Below, in pieces: positions 8,683 to 16,546 of a stretch of DNA of 64,000 bases (the first letter of the stretch is position 1; the number at the start of each line of letters is the position of its first letter). The notes beneath the pieces were generated by a model, which made no database searches, was not told the DNA's origin, and saw nothing but the letters and a program-made list of their open reading frames with translations. Source of the stretch: Pantoea cypripedii (lineage in GTDB: Bacteria; Pseudomonadota; Gammaproteobacteria; Enterobacterales; Enterobacteriaceae); NCBI RefSeq assembly GCF_002095535.1, contig NZ_MLJI01000002.1:1205813-1269812 (forward strand), given 5' to 3'. The translations under genes were made by a program, and so were the position numbers.

Positions 8683-9201
8683 CTATGCAGCTATGGAGTC
8701 AGACAACGAACGTGCCTCTCTGGTTGTCCACCGTGCTTCAATTCCTTTGGCATTCAGGGATCCTGCAATACGCTCTGCCTGCTCACGACTGGCCACGGGG
8801 AAGCTGACGGGATGCGATTCAAACCAGACCATCACAGAATGAGTCATATACAGTGAGCTATAAAGTGGACGCGGCTCGATTACAGAAAGTATCGCACTAC
8901 GGTCGTTCAATTCCGGTACAGCGCAGAAGATGTTGGAAAGGTAATCATCCAGGCATTCAATAAAGTCAGGACGCACTGATAACAGTTCAGGGTTGTCTTC
9001 GGAACTATTCCACTGTTTCGCCTTTCGTCTCAGGCTGTCCAGAAGTGACAACGATTTATAAGGTAACTTTTCCCCGGTATTTTGACCCCGAATCGCTGAC
9101 TCCAGCTGGCTAATCCTGGAAGACTGCTGACTGATTTTCCGCATCATATAAATGCAGAGGAGCAATATGGCCAAAAGCACACTGCCCAGTAAAATAGTCA
9201 T
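8683..9201 (-). CDS. Membrane-anchored hypothetical protein
   Basis: 172 residues from ATG 9201, chosen because a GAGAGG ribosome site precedes it; an upstream in-frame ATG at 9225 lacks one. A single N-terminal transmembrane helix (MTILLGSVLLAILLLCIYMM) is followed by a short coiled-coil-like stretch and a soluble domain of about 120 residues, presumably cytoplasmic. It lies directly downstream of the serine recombinase in the same direction (40 bp gap). No family recognised. Confidence 0.6.
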   Translation of the reverse strand: MTILLGSVLLAILLLCIYMMRKISQQSSRISQLESAIRGQNTGEKLPYKSLSLLDSLRRKAKQWNSSEDNPELLSVRPDFIECLDDYLSNIFCAVPELNDRSAILSVIEPRPLYSSLYMTHSVMVWFESHPVSFPVASREQAERIAGSLNAKGIEARWTTREARSLSDSIAA

Positions 9202-9241
9202 TTCCGTATCCTCTCGGCTACACAACCTGATTAATGTTTAA

Positions 9242-9868
9242 CTACTGACCTGACTTTTCTGACTTGTATATCGACCAGATTCGTTTTACCTGACTGATAC
9301 TGCAGCCTGCCAGGATGGCAGTCCGATCTATAGTCATACCGGATTCACGAAGGGCAATAATGCGTTCATGCGTTTTATTGTCTGGCTTTCTGCCCTTGTA
9401 CTTACCCGAAGCCTTTGCCAGCTCAACGCCCTGTCGCTGCCTTTCCCTTCGGGTCTCGTAGTCGTCACGCGCCGTCTGCAGGGCGACCTTAAGCAGCATG
9501 TCCTGAACTGACTCAAGCACGATTCTGGCCACGCCATCCTGTTTGATGGTCAGCTCAGACAGATCGACTATACCGGGGATGGCCAGCTTTGCCCCTTTAG
9601 CCTTTATCGAGCCGATCAGCTGCTCGGCCTCCGCGAGTGGTAAACGACTTATTCGGTCAATCTTCTCAGCGACGACTACTTCGTCGGGCTGCAGGTCGGC
9701 AATCATGCGCTGAAGCTCTGGCCGGTCTGCTCTGGCTCCTGATGCCTTCTCTTTGTAAACACCGGCGACATAAAAACCCCTGCCCTTTGCATCTTCAATG
9801 ATGCTGTTCTGTCGCGTCAGTTCCTGCTCGTCAGTACTGACACGGAGGTATATCCGTGCAATCTGCAT
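9242..9868 (-). CDS. Serine recombinase (resolvase/invertase family)
   Basis: 208 residues with the catalytic serine in YLRVSTDEQ (Ser11), a resolvase core with EKIDRISR and ADRPELQRM motifs, and a C-terminal helix-turn-helix (about 170-200, MTIDRTAILAGCSISQVKRI). Length and layout match small serine resolvases that resolve plasmid multimers or transposon cointegrates. No res site was identified in the 74 bp upstream, though the AT-rich region at 10201-10648 has repeats that could contribute. It is not enclosed by the nearby Tn3-type repeats. Confidence 0.85.
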   Translation of the reverse strand: MQIARIYLRVSTDEQELTRQNSIIEDAKGRGFYVAGVYKEKASGARADRPELQRMIADLQPDEVVVAEKIDRISRLPLAEAEQLIGSIKAKGAKLAIPGIVDLSELTIKQDGVARIVLESVQDMLLKVALQTARDDYETRRERQRQGVELAKASGKYKGRKPDNKTHERIIALRESGMTIDRTAILAGCSISQVKRIWSIYKSEKSGQ

Positions 9869-9942
9869 TAGTCATCGTTCCCATTCTCTTAACGAACCCG
9901 ATTCCTGAAGGCACCACAGTACCCGGGGAATTTTCATTTACA

Positions 9943-10200
9943 TCAACTAAGAGAGTTAAATTCACTGTACGTCGTCCCCTGGATATTTATGTCATTGCGT
10001 ACCCTGATTTCAACGTGAGTTTCCGGGCTGAGGAACGCTATTTTCTCAGCGTGTTTAATCTCAGTCGTGCAGATGCGCAACCAATCAGGCTCCCCTGAAA
10101 ACAGAACGCCATACAGCATCAGGTTAACGTCACTGACGGTGGCCACATGAACAACGCGTTCCACCCTTCCCGAAAAAGTTTTCATTCTTGTTCCCGACAT
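9943..10200 (-). CDS. Small plasmid hypothetical protein
   Basis: 85 residues from ATG 10200, supported by a strong AAGGGGGGTGA ribosome site. The sequence is mostly beta-strand-like (VERVVHVATVSDVNLMLYGV) with no membrane segment and no recognised motif. The opposite-strand frame over it lacks comparable support. It lies 74 bp upstream of the serine recombinase, in the same direction. Confidence 0.5.
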   Translation of the reverse strand: MSGTRMKTFSGRVERVVHVATVSDVNLMLYGVLFSGEPDWLRICTTEIKHAEKIAFLSPETHVEIRVRNDINIQGTTYSEFNSLS

Positions 10201-10648
10201 TAATCACCCCCCTTGTTATCAAGCCTGATAGCGGTCATTTTGAGTATACTTAATTTGACCCGTGTGATTTAACAGGACAATAATAACAGGTTGCAGTTTA
10301 AATTGGCTATCTATCAATTGACTACTCTAATTGACCATTTTGATTGAATTTTAGGCATTCCGGGTGATTTAAATTAGTTTGCATCATAATAATTACTTTA
10401 TGAGTATTAACATTAGTTTTTGTATCATTTGTAATTGTACCGATATTGATTATTTTCTTGTTGAGATGTTTTTCATTGTCTCGCTGTCAAATAAAGCAAT
10501 AGGCATGTAAGCTGGCTATGTGCGCCATAAGGTTGCATTGGGCGACAATTTGTCGCATAATGTTATCTGTAGTGCGTCATACACTGACGTATCGATTGAA
10601 ACCACCCCAATACCTATAGGCAAGGGTGACTACATCAAGAGGTTTAAA
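10201..10648. other. AT-rich intergenic region with repeated AATTGAC motifs
   Basis: About 450 bases between a leftward gene and the toxin-antitoxin operon. AATTGAC recurs around 10314-10340, and a related AATTTGACC is at 10252-10260. These could be operator or recombinase sites. No gene supported. Confidence 0.4.
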
Positions 10649-10885
10649 ATGGCAACAAGCATCCGCTTAGACGATGATTTTGTTGAAGAAGTGAAAACTC
10701 ATGCAGACGCAATGAGCCGTAGCGTGCCCAAGCAGATTGAGCACTGGGCTAAGATTGGGCGCATTGCTGAAGATAACCCCGATCTGCCGTTTTCCTTCAT
10801 CAACGAAATCCTGCTGGCGAAATCAGAAATGGACAACGGGAGAATGAAGAAATATGTGCGCAGAAAAGACAGAGAAGGAAATTGA
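10649..10885 (+). CDS. ParD-like antitoxin
   Basis: 78 residues from ATG 10649. The start (MATSIRLDDDFVEEVKTHAD) is the RHH beta-strand and helix of the ParD_like antitoxin family, followed by SVPKQIEHWAKIGRI. An RHH antitoxin binds its own promoter and neutralises the toxin encoded downstream. Longer frames from 10520 lack a ribosome site. The gene overlaps the toxin gene by 32 bp, as usual for such operons. Confidence 0.8.
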   Translation: MATSIRLDDDFVEEVKTHADAMSRSVPKQIEHWAKIGRIAEDNPDLPFSFINEILLAKSEMDNGRMKKYVRRKDREGN

Positions 10886-11183
10886 GGTTTACCAGTCAAG
10901 TCGCTTTGAGAAAGCCTTTAACCGGCTGACCGAGCAGGATCAGGACAGCGTTGACGGAGAGATCGACCGCATCATCGCAAACCCGGAGATAGGCGAACGC
11001 AAGAAAGGTGATCTCAGCTATCTGTGGGTGCATAAGTTTTACATGGGGAAGCAGCGATACCTGCTTGGCTACGCCTGGCAGGAGCAAAAGCTGGAAATCT
11101 ACCTCCTAAGCTTGGGCACGCATGAGAATTACTACGATGAGCAGAAGAGGCACCGCAAAGCAGACTTGAAACTAATCGGTTAA
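10854..11183 (+). CDS. RelE/ParE-family toxin
   Basis: 109 residues with the RelE/ParE pattern: SRFEKAFNRL helix, then beta strands KKGDLSYLWVHKFYMGKQRYLLGY and EIYLLSLGTHENYYDE. It overlaps the ParD-like antitoxin by 32 bp, giving an antitoxin-first type II module. The target (mRNA cleavage or gyrase) cannot be told from sequence. Beside a partition cassette it probably contributes to plasmid maintenance. Confidence 0.8.
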   Translation: MCAEKTEKEIEVYQSSRFEKAFNRLTEQDQDSVDGEIDRIIANPEIGERKKGDLSYLWVHKFYMGKQRYLLGYAWQEQKLEIYLLSLGTHENYYDEQKRHRKADLKLIG

Positions 11184-11500
11184 AGCCGAGTAAGCAAATT
11201 TACCGCTTTGAGCAGCGAGTTATCTTATGATTCCCTCCTCAATGAGGGAACCAGTCAAATATTTCTATTCCCATTATCATCCATGAAACCTCAACGTCGC
11301 CTTATCAGGTGGCTGATGAGTGGCCAGTCTGGGTAACCGCTCAACCCAACCCAACCCAACCCCTATAATCACGGGGACTGTTAGTCCTCTACCCCACTCT
11401 CATCGTGTAAGGATGACCATCAAGCATCTTGATTTCTTGTGTTTAAGTATATGTTTTTAATGTATTTATAATGAAATTTGTTTTTATTTGTATACTCATT
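11184..11500. other. intergenic region upstream of par: hairpin and C-rich tract
   Basis: Contains a seven-base-pair hairpin TTCCCTC/GAGGGAA at 11231-11250 just after the toxin gene, and a tandem AACCC tract at 11343-11363. No gene supported. Confidence 0.5.
11343..11363 (-). repeat. (AACCC)4 tract; G-quadruplex-capable on the minus strand
   Basis: Four CCC runs at 11345-47, 50-52, 55-57 and 60-63, spaced by AA. The minus strand reads four GGG runs spaced by TT, the canonical intramolecular quadruplex pattern. Confidence 0.7.
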
Positions 11501-11594
11501 TGTATATACAAAATGAGTTTTTTTGCATATACCTTTGTATATACATTGACAGGTACGTTGATTTAGATAATATGCATATACTTTTGTATATACA
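11501..11594. promoter_or_regulatory. three TGTATATACA palindromes upstream of parA
   Basis: Perfect 10-bp palindromes at 11501-11510, 11536-11545 and 11585-11594, the last ending 11 bp before the parA start. They are likely sites for the small RHH centromere-binding protein, acting as operator and/or centromere. Confidence 0.65.
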
Positions 11595-11605
11595 TAGGGT
11601 GCTAA

Positions 11606-12400
11606 ATGAAAAAGCCATACATAATTTCCTTTGCTAATAGCAAAGGGGGAGTTGCCAAGACGACTGGATGTATAGCTGTTGGTTGTGCTTTCGCAGCTAT
11701 GGGTTTTAAAACCTTACTTGTAGACTTGGACCATCAAGGCAATCTTAGTGACGATGTTGGGAGGGGCGAAGAAGACTATACGGTAACTGATCTGTTTGAA
11801 GACCCTAAATTTGATATCAACAAAATAGTTTACACAGCTCGCGATATAGATACCGAAATACCAAACCTTTATGTAATCCCAGCGGACATAACACTTGCTG
11901 TAGAGGCCAGAAGCGCAGAACGTTTTCGCCACAGGCTGAATATTCTCGAAGAAGGCCTCAAACGACTTAAAACTGATTTCGATTTTATTCTCATTGATTT
12001 ACGTCCAGCCATAGATCTGAGCATTGAAAATGCGTTGCTTATCACTGACTTCATCGTTGTGCCGGTAGACATGGACAGAAGGGCGGTGAAGGGGATTGAT
12101 GACCTTTTCCAGGTTGTTCGGGAAATCAAAAGAAATGAGAATTTTGTATATACACTTGTAAAGACAAAAGTGAATGTCTCCCACTCAAAAATGTTAAGAG
12201 CAATAGATGGTTATATTACTGAAGGCAAATATAATCTGGCTAAGACTGAGATCCGATACAGTGAATTGTACAAGCAAGCCACTGAGCAACATAGGCCGGT
12301 TATGACGTTTGCTAAAAATGAAAGACCCTATCGGGACTACAAAGCATTCGCTCAGGAGCTGCTAAGTATCATCAAAGGGGATGACGATGGCAAGAAGTGA
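11606..12400 (+). CDS. parA: ParA-family partition ATPase
   Basis: 264 residues with the deviant Walker A KGGVAKTT near residue 13, the VDLDHQGNLS switch and ILIDLRPA. There is no N-terminal HTH, so this is a short type Ib ParA that moves plasmid copies on the nucleoid together with a centromere-binding protein. Start ATG 11606 has an AGGGTG ribosome site. The following gene overlaps its 3' end by 20 bp, and palindromic sites flank the pair. One palindrome copy also falls inside the gene (12145-12154). Confidence 0.85.
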   Translation: MKKPYIISFANSKGGVAKTTGCIAVGCAFAAMGFKTLLVDLDHQGNLSDDVGRGEEDYTVTDLFEDPKFDINKIVYTARDIDTEIPNLYVIPADITLAVEARSAERFRHRLNILEEGLKRLKTDFDFILIDLRPAIDLSIENALLITDFIVVPVDMDRRAVKGIDDLFQVVREIKRNENFVYTLVKTKVNVSHSKMLRAIDGYITEGKYNLAKTEIRYSELYKQATEQHRPVMTFAKNERPYRDYKAFAQELLSIIKGDDDGKK

Positions 12401-12638
12401 CAGGGTAGCAAAAGGGGTTACCCGCGTTATTGAAAAAAGAAATATAACGACTGGCCGTCAAATGAACCTTCGGTTAACCGGTTTAGATGATGACGCCCTA
12501 TCCTTACTAGTAGAAAGAGTACAGGAGCATCTTCCTCTGAAAAACATTTCGAGATCTCGTGTTCTTCGTGCTGCTTGTCATATGGACGATGACAAATGGA
12601 TTGCAAAGTTGGCGCAACTGGTTATTGAAAACACATGA
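12381..12638 (+). CDS. Small centromere-binding (ParB-type) partner of ParA
   Basis: 85 residues, or 83 if started at ATG 12387. It has a basic, flexible N-terminus and a region (RQMNLRLTGLDDDALSLLVERVQEHLPLKNISRSRVLRAA) with strand-helix-helix character suggesting an RHH centromere-binding protein. It overlaps parA by 20 bp and is followed by two more TGTATATACA sites, as expected for a self-regulated type Ib partition operon. Function is assigned from context and fold. Confidence 0.7.
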   Translation: MTMARSDRVAKGVTRVIEKRNITTGRQMNLRLTGLDDDALSLLVERVQEHLPLKNISRSRVLRAACHMDDDKWIAKLAQLVIENT

Positions 12639-12651
12639 TTGTATATATAAA

Positions 12652-12737
12652 TGTATATACAAAACGGAGTGTTGATTATACGCATAAGATTAATGTGGGA
12701 TAATGAATAGTTTAATGTATATGCTTTTGTATATACA
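12652..12737. promoter_or_regulatory. two TGTATATACA palindromes downstream of the par operon
   Basis: Perfect copies at 12652-12661 and 12728-12737; a near copy (tgtatatata) is at 12640. Together with the three upstream sites they bracket the parAB cassette. Confidence 0.6.
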
Positions 12738-12816
12738 TTAAATAAAGTGAATTATCTCCTTTTTATCATCAAATTACGTTTGATGAGGTGATTTTTCATC
12801 AAAGAATAAGGTGGCT

Positions 12817-13056
12817 ATGAAAAGGTTTCTATATCTTGTATCGGGATATCTCGGAATTATAAAGCTCACCGGCAAAGATAGAAAAAGTGCTGCTGAATGG
12901 GGCTTTCTCCTGAGTGCCCTGTTCATTGTGCCGCTCTTTTTCTTGCCGCACGCCAGCGAGCTGATCAAAATTGGCCTTCAGCTGCTGTGGGGGGCCTGCG
13001 TTTCGCGCGCGGCATTCTTGGCCAACGACAGCTGGAAGAAAAACAAATCCCGCTGA
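12817..13056 (+). CDS. Small membrane protein
   Basis: 79 residues from ATG 12817, preceded by AAGGTGG. Two hydrophobic segments (WGFLLSALFIVPLFFLPH and ELIKIGLQLLWGACV) suggest two membrane helices, with basic ends. It is 28 bp upstream of the next small gene and could share a transcript with it. No family recognised. Confidence 0.5.
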   Translation: MKRFLYLVSGYLGIIKLTGKDRKSAAEWGFLLSALFIVPLFFLPHASELIKIGLQLLWGACVSRAAFLANDSWKKNKSR

Positions 13057-13083
13057 GCGGTGGCAGCAGGATGGAGAGTCAAT

Positions 13084-13314
13084 ATGTTAATGCATGAACT
13101 GTATAGCCGGTTCCGCGGGCAGGGAAGGGGGCTGACCATCACCCAGTCTGCAGATATGTTTAAAGGCAACGTTCGCAGGTGCCGTCCCGCGTTTGATGAG
13201 TGGGCCCGGAAGCTGCATCCCGGCGACAGACTGCCCCGGGGGCGTTACTTCCGGGACAAAAAACCGGGGCTTCCTCTTTTAATTATGGATGAATTCTGGC
13301 TTTTCCACCGGTGA
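13084..13314 (+). CDS. Small plasmid hypothetical protein near umuDC
   Basis: 76 residues from ATG 13084 with a GGAGA ribosome site five bases upstream. Basic, with an aromatic C-terminus (MDEFWLFHR). It ends 53 bp before the end of the convergent umuC. No domain recognised. Confidence 0.5.
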   Translation: MLMHELYSRFRGQGRGLTITQSADMFKGNVRRCRPAFDEWARKLHPGDRLPRGRYFRDKKPGLPLLIMDEFWLFHR

Positions 13315-13367
13315 AGTAAGCAGCTCCTGAACCGATATCCTGAATCGTCCGGGATATCGTCGCTGTC

Positions 13368-14648
13368 TCAGAGCACCCGTGCAACGGGAATATCGCTCCA
13401 GCGCGTGGTCCATGCAGGTGAAAGCATCTCACGTTTCATCTGCCAGCCCGTATCCACGCCCTGACTCGCAAACCAGATATTCCCGAGCCCCGACTGGTTA
13501 ATGCCATCTATTACCTTCATCAGCTGCGCACTTTTCGGCCTCGGGCGGTCCTCATCAAACAGGTTCAACTGGCTGACGCCGTGCGGCGTGAAGTCATCGA
13601 GCATCACGCCGGCTTTCATGTAGCGCCGGCCTTCCAGCCAGATGTGGTCAAGTGCTCGCATGGCCACCGCAATGATGTCCCGGGTATCCTGCGTGGGCAG
13701 CGTCAGCTTTTCGCCGGCGCTGTTGCCATAGAATACCTCCCCGGCCGCGTGGGGCGATGTCCGGATGAATACGCTGATGTGCCGGCAGAACTGGCGTTCA
13801 CCCCGCAGCTTTTCAGCCGCCCGGGTGGCATACTGGCACAGTGCCTGCTGCATGGCCGATTTTGCGGTGATGCGCTCACCGAAAGAGCGGGAGCAGACAA
13901 TCTGCTGCTTGGCCGGCGGCAGTTCCTCAAGTGGAATGCAGGACTCCCCGTTCAGCTCGCGCACGGTTCGCTCAAGAACGACGGAAAAGTTTTTCCGGAT
14001 AAAGGCCGGGTGGGTGCGCGCCAGCTCCAGCGCCGTGCGTATACCCATCGTGTTCAGTTTTTTGCCGATACGGCGCCCCACGCCCCAGATTTCCTCAACC
14101 GGTTGACGGGAGAGGAGGGTGGCAGTACGCTTCAGATTATCCGGCGTCAGAGCGAGCACGCCGCGGAACTGTTTCCATTCCTTGCTCGCCCATTGTGCTG
14201 ATTTTGCCAGCGTTTTTGTCGGTCCCATGCCCACGCCGATGGTGAGTCCGGTGGTTGCCAGTACATGCTGACGTAGCCGCCGGCCGAAGTGCTCAAAGTC
14301 TTCACAGCCATTGATGCCGGTCAGCTCCAGGAACATCTCATCAATCGAATACTGCTCCACCTTTGGCGTCATTTCTTCCAGCGCTGACATCACCCTCTGG
14401 CTGAGACTGTGATAAAGCCCGTAATTGCTGCTGAAGACATGCACCCTTTCAGGAAAGTCCGCGTTCTTTATCTGAAACCACGGTACGCCCATTTTTATAC
14501 CGAGCATTTTTGAGCGGGCGCTGCGTGCGATTACGCAGCCATCATTGTTACTGAGCACCACCACGGCCTGTCCGCGCAGGTCCGGGCGAAATAAGGCCTC
14601 ACAGCTGGCATAAAAACTGTTCACATCGGCCAGTCCGAACATCGGCAT
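13368..14648 (-). CDS. umuC: UmuC-like translesion DNA polymerase V subunit
   Basis: 426 residues, the length of E. coli UmuC (422). Y-family polymerase motifs are present: GLADVNSFYASCEALF with its metal-binding Asp, NNDGCVIARS, and the SIDE catalytic motif (YSIDEMF). A beta-clamp binding motif QLNLFDE lies in the C-terminal part. With UmuD' it forms error-prone Pol V, used after DNA damage. The gene starts 2 bp after the umuD stop, so the two are translated as an operon under the SOS box at 15179-15194. Confidence 0.95.
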   Translation of the reverse strand: MPMFGLADVNSFYASCEALFRPDLRGQAVVVLSNNDGCVIARSARSKMLGIKMGVPWFQIKNADFPERVHVFSSNYGLYHSLSQRVMSALEEMTPKVEQYSIDEMFLELTGINGCEDFEHFGRRLRQHVLATTGLTIGVGMGPTKTLAKSAQWASKEWKQFRGVLALTPDNLKRTATLLSRQPVEEIWGVGRRIGKKLNTMGIRTALELARTHPAFIRKNFSVVLERTVRELNGESCIPLEELPPAKQQIVCSRSFGERITAKSAMQQALCQYATRAAEKLRGERQFCRHISVFIRTSPHAAGEVFYGNSAGEKLTLPTQDTRDIIAVAMRALDHIWLEGRRYMKAGVMLDDFTPHGVSQLNLFDEDRPRPKSAQLMKVIDGINQSGLGNIWFASQGVDTGWQMKREMLSPAWTTRWSDIPVARVL

Positions 14649-14650
14649 AC

Positions 14651-15157
14651 TTACCTCCGGCGCGCGCGGGTGCTGTGAAAGAACCAGGTCACCACGCCCA
14701 TCAGCTGCAGCGATTCCGGATAAATGACGGGATATGCCGGGTTCATCGGCAGCAGCGCGAGTCGCGGATGCAGCTGCAGGCGCTTGACGGTAAATTCCCC
14801 GTTCACTTCAGCGATCACCACATCACCGTGGCAGGCTTCTTCCGCCCGGTCAACGACCATGACGTCGCCGTCGAACAGCCCCAGGTCTTCCATGCTGCTG
14901 CCGCTGGCACGGACAAAGTAGCTGGCCGCCGGGCGACGGATGCACAGCTCATTGAGATCGAGCTCGGATTCGACATAATCCGCAGCCGGGCTGGGGAAGC
15001 CGGCCGGGCACAGATCGGCATAAAACGGAATGCCCAGCTGAGTCCTGTGTTCTGCGGGACGAAGCAGGGTCATGCCTGTCGGCACAGGCAGCGTTTCACT
15101 CTCAGCATGTCCCGACTGGCTACCGTAAAGCGGAAGGGGGCTATAAGCCTGCGGCAT
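14651..15157 (-). CDS. umuD: UmuD-like SOS peptidase
   Basis: 168 residues, with about 25-30 more at the N-terminus than E. coli UmuD. The cleavage region reads PAGFPSPAADYVE, so the self-cleavage bond would be Ala-Gly rather than Cys-Gly. The catalytic serine is in RASGSSM and the lysine in EFTVKRL, so it should be active. RecA-stimulated self-cleavage gives UmuD', the partner of UmuC. Start ATG 15157 follows an AGAGG ribosome site, and a consensus LexA box lies 22 bp upstream. Confidence 0.93.
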   Translation of the reverse strand: MPQAYSPLPLYGSQSGHAESETLPVPTGMTLLRPAEHRTQLGIPFYADLCPAGFPSPAADYVESELDLNELCIRRPAASYFVRASGSSMEDLGLFDGDVMVVDRAEEACHGDVVIAEVNGEFTVKRLQLHPRLALLPMNPAYPVIYPESLQLMGVVTWFFHSTRARRR

Positions 15158-15178
15158 GGTTTTTACCTCTGAGTATAA

Positions 15179-15194
15179 CTGTATTTATATACAG
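15179..15194 (-). promoter_or_regulatory. LexA (SOS) box of umuDC
   Basis: CTG-N10-CAG with an AT-only centre (CTGTATTTATATACAG on the + strand), very near the LexA consensus and placed at the umuD promoter. Confidence 0.9.
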
Positions 15195-15313
15195 TATCGT
15201 ATCGCATTAAGCCGATCGCAAGAGGGCAGGGGGAGAGAACCGGTCCCGCGTGAACCATGTGGCTGACGTGGCAGCTAATTTTATTTCCCCGCGGCTTTCG
15301 CCGGAAAGCGCAC

Positions 15314-15401
15314 TATAATCACGGTGAGCAACATAGCGTAGCGGCAGGGATGCCTTCCTTAAGGACTCCTTCTTCTGCCCGGTCTCCGCCGGGCTTTTTT
15401 T
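15314..15401 (+). ncRNA. candidate plasmid small RNA, about 75 nt
   Basis: A perfect TATAAT (15314-15319) is followed about 75 nt later by a strong intrinsic terminator (15377-15401), with no open reading frame between. A predicted start near 15326 would give a compact RNA containing a GGCAGGGATGCC-type stem and a CU-rich linker. The -35 region is weak. This is inferred from the promoter and terminator pair only. Confidence 0.45.
15377..15401 (+). terminator. intrinsic terminator
   Basis: GCCCGG/CCGGGC stem (15377-15382 and 15389-15394) followed by seven T. Confidence 0.85.
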
Positions 15402-15639
15402 GTCCCCGGGTCTTCAGTCCATTCCGGGCGTAAGCAGACTCGGTCTGCCACCGGTGACGTGACGCTTCCTCGCCACGGCTGTTCGTTCCTCGCTGGCGCT
15501 GCGGTACGCCTCAGCCGTGACTGCGGCGAGCGTTGCTGGCAGACGGTAAAGGGCGGGTCATTATTTCCGGTCAGTTATTGTGCAGAGCAGAGACGGCGTT
15601 TTATGCTGCCGGTAACAATAATAAAACTCTGGGGCCTTT

Positions 15640-15888
15640 ATGGACGGGCGCACTTCTCCCGGGCGGTTTCTTGCTTATCTTATGGCAGAATATGACATTT
15701 CCACAGAGATGTTCTGCCGGCGTACCGGGCTGGATAACGCCGATGTATGGGCGCTGCTGAGCGGGCGACTGACAGTCACCCCGGCAGTGGCAGAGCGGCT
15801 GGGTAAAGTGTTCCATACACCCGGATTCTGGCTCATCCGGCAGGCCATGTGGGAGCTGAAGCAATCAGCTGATGAACAGCCGGACTGA
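15640..15888 (+). CDS. Solitary HigA/XRE-like DNA-binding protein
   Basis: 82 residues with an XRE-type helix-turn-helix. The line GRFLAYLMAEYDISTEMFCRRTGLDNADVWALLSGRLTVTPAVAERLGKVFHTPGFWL matches the HigA antitoxin family, including the FWL segment after the HTH. No toxin gene is next to it, so it may be an orphan antitoxin or a plasmid regulator. Start ATG 15640. Confidence 0.65.
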   Translation: MDGRTSPGRFLAYLMAEYDISTEMFCRRTGLDNADVWALLSGRLTVTPAVAERLGKVFHTPGFWLIRQAMWELKQSADEQPD

Positions 15889-15930
15889 ACAGGGTGGCCA
15901 TTCCTCCCGGTGCGTGATAATTTCTGACAG

Positions 15931-15996
15931 GCCTGCGCGGGCTTTTTAATCCGTCCAGCAACACCGGGGTTAAATAAACTGTGCGCCCGCGCAGGC
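15931..15996. repeat. 12-bp perfect inverted repeat, 42 bp apart
   Basis: GCCTGCGCGGGC at 15931-15942 and its exact reverse complement at 15985-15996. The left arm is followed by TTTTT and may itself act in termination after the HigA-like gene. Confidence 0.65.
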
Positions 15997-16099
15997 AGTG
16001 CGCTTATGCTGCCTTCATCCCGGACTTGCATTGTCCCGCCGCTGAATTATTATTTTCCTGCTACTCACTGGTGCATGGCCGTTTTCATGCGCTCACGTC

Positions 16100-16138
16100 G
16101 CCCCTGTGGTCACTCTGACAGCCGCAGGGGCTTTTTTT
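16100..16138 (+). terminator. intrinsic terminator
   Basis: GCCCCTG (16100-16106) pairs with CAGGGGC (16125-16131), followed by seven T. It lies more than 200 bp from the preceding gene. Confidence 0.8.
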
Positions 16139-16186
16139 AAGCGAGCCGGCCTGAAGACCGGACACCTGAGTCGATATGGCTTCATC

Positions 16187-16215
16187 GCCCGGTTTAACCT
16201 CCCGGGCTTTTTTTT
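16187..16215 (+). terminator. intrinsic terminator
   Basis: GCCCGG (16187-16192) and CCGGGC (16202-16207) followed by eight T. The stem is the same as in the terminator at 15377. Confidence 0.8.
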
Positions 16216-16346
16216 GTCCACTTTCTGAAGGCCGTCGCTGCGCTCCGCTTCTGTGCGGCGCGGCATACCGCCTGACGCCGCTCTCTGCTCCCCCTCTCAC
16301 TTTTCTGCTGGTTTCACCGGTTACCTGCGGACACGCCGTGACTTCA

Positions 16347-16460
16347 CGTTAGCCGGGGCGCTTCCCGGTCAGGGGTACGTTTCACCGCTGTCGTCACCCG
16401 TTCCCCGCCGTGCGCGGGACATTCAGTCCGCTCCGGCGGCGCATGCGGCTTCCTCCTGCG
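16347..16460. repeat. GC-rich leading-region intergenic repeat, copy 1
   Basis: The first part (GCCGTGACTTCACGTTAGCC...) recurs at about 19582. The stretch 16396-16453 recurs almost exactly at 18308-18365. Confidence 0.7.
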
Positions 16461-16546
16461 CCCGTTGCCCGGTCCGCTCGCGGCCCGGCTGCTGTGTCGT
16501 CACGGCGTGAGAGTGCGCCGTGCAACCATCAACGGAGGAGTGAAAC

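Larger units (their letters stand above)
15889..16546. other. gene-free region with paired inverted repeats, two terminators and a GC-rich repeat
   Basis: About 660 bases. It contains a perfect 12-bp inverted repeat (15931-15942/15985-15996), terminators at 16100-16138 and 16187-16215, and from about 16347 a GC-rich block shared with later intergenic regions. No protein-coding gene is supported; small RNAs are possible. Confidence 0.5.
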
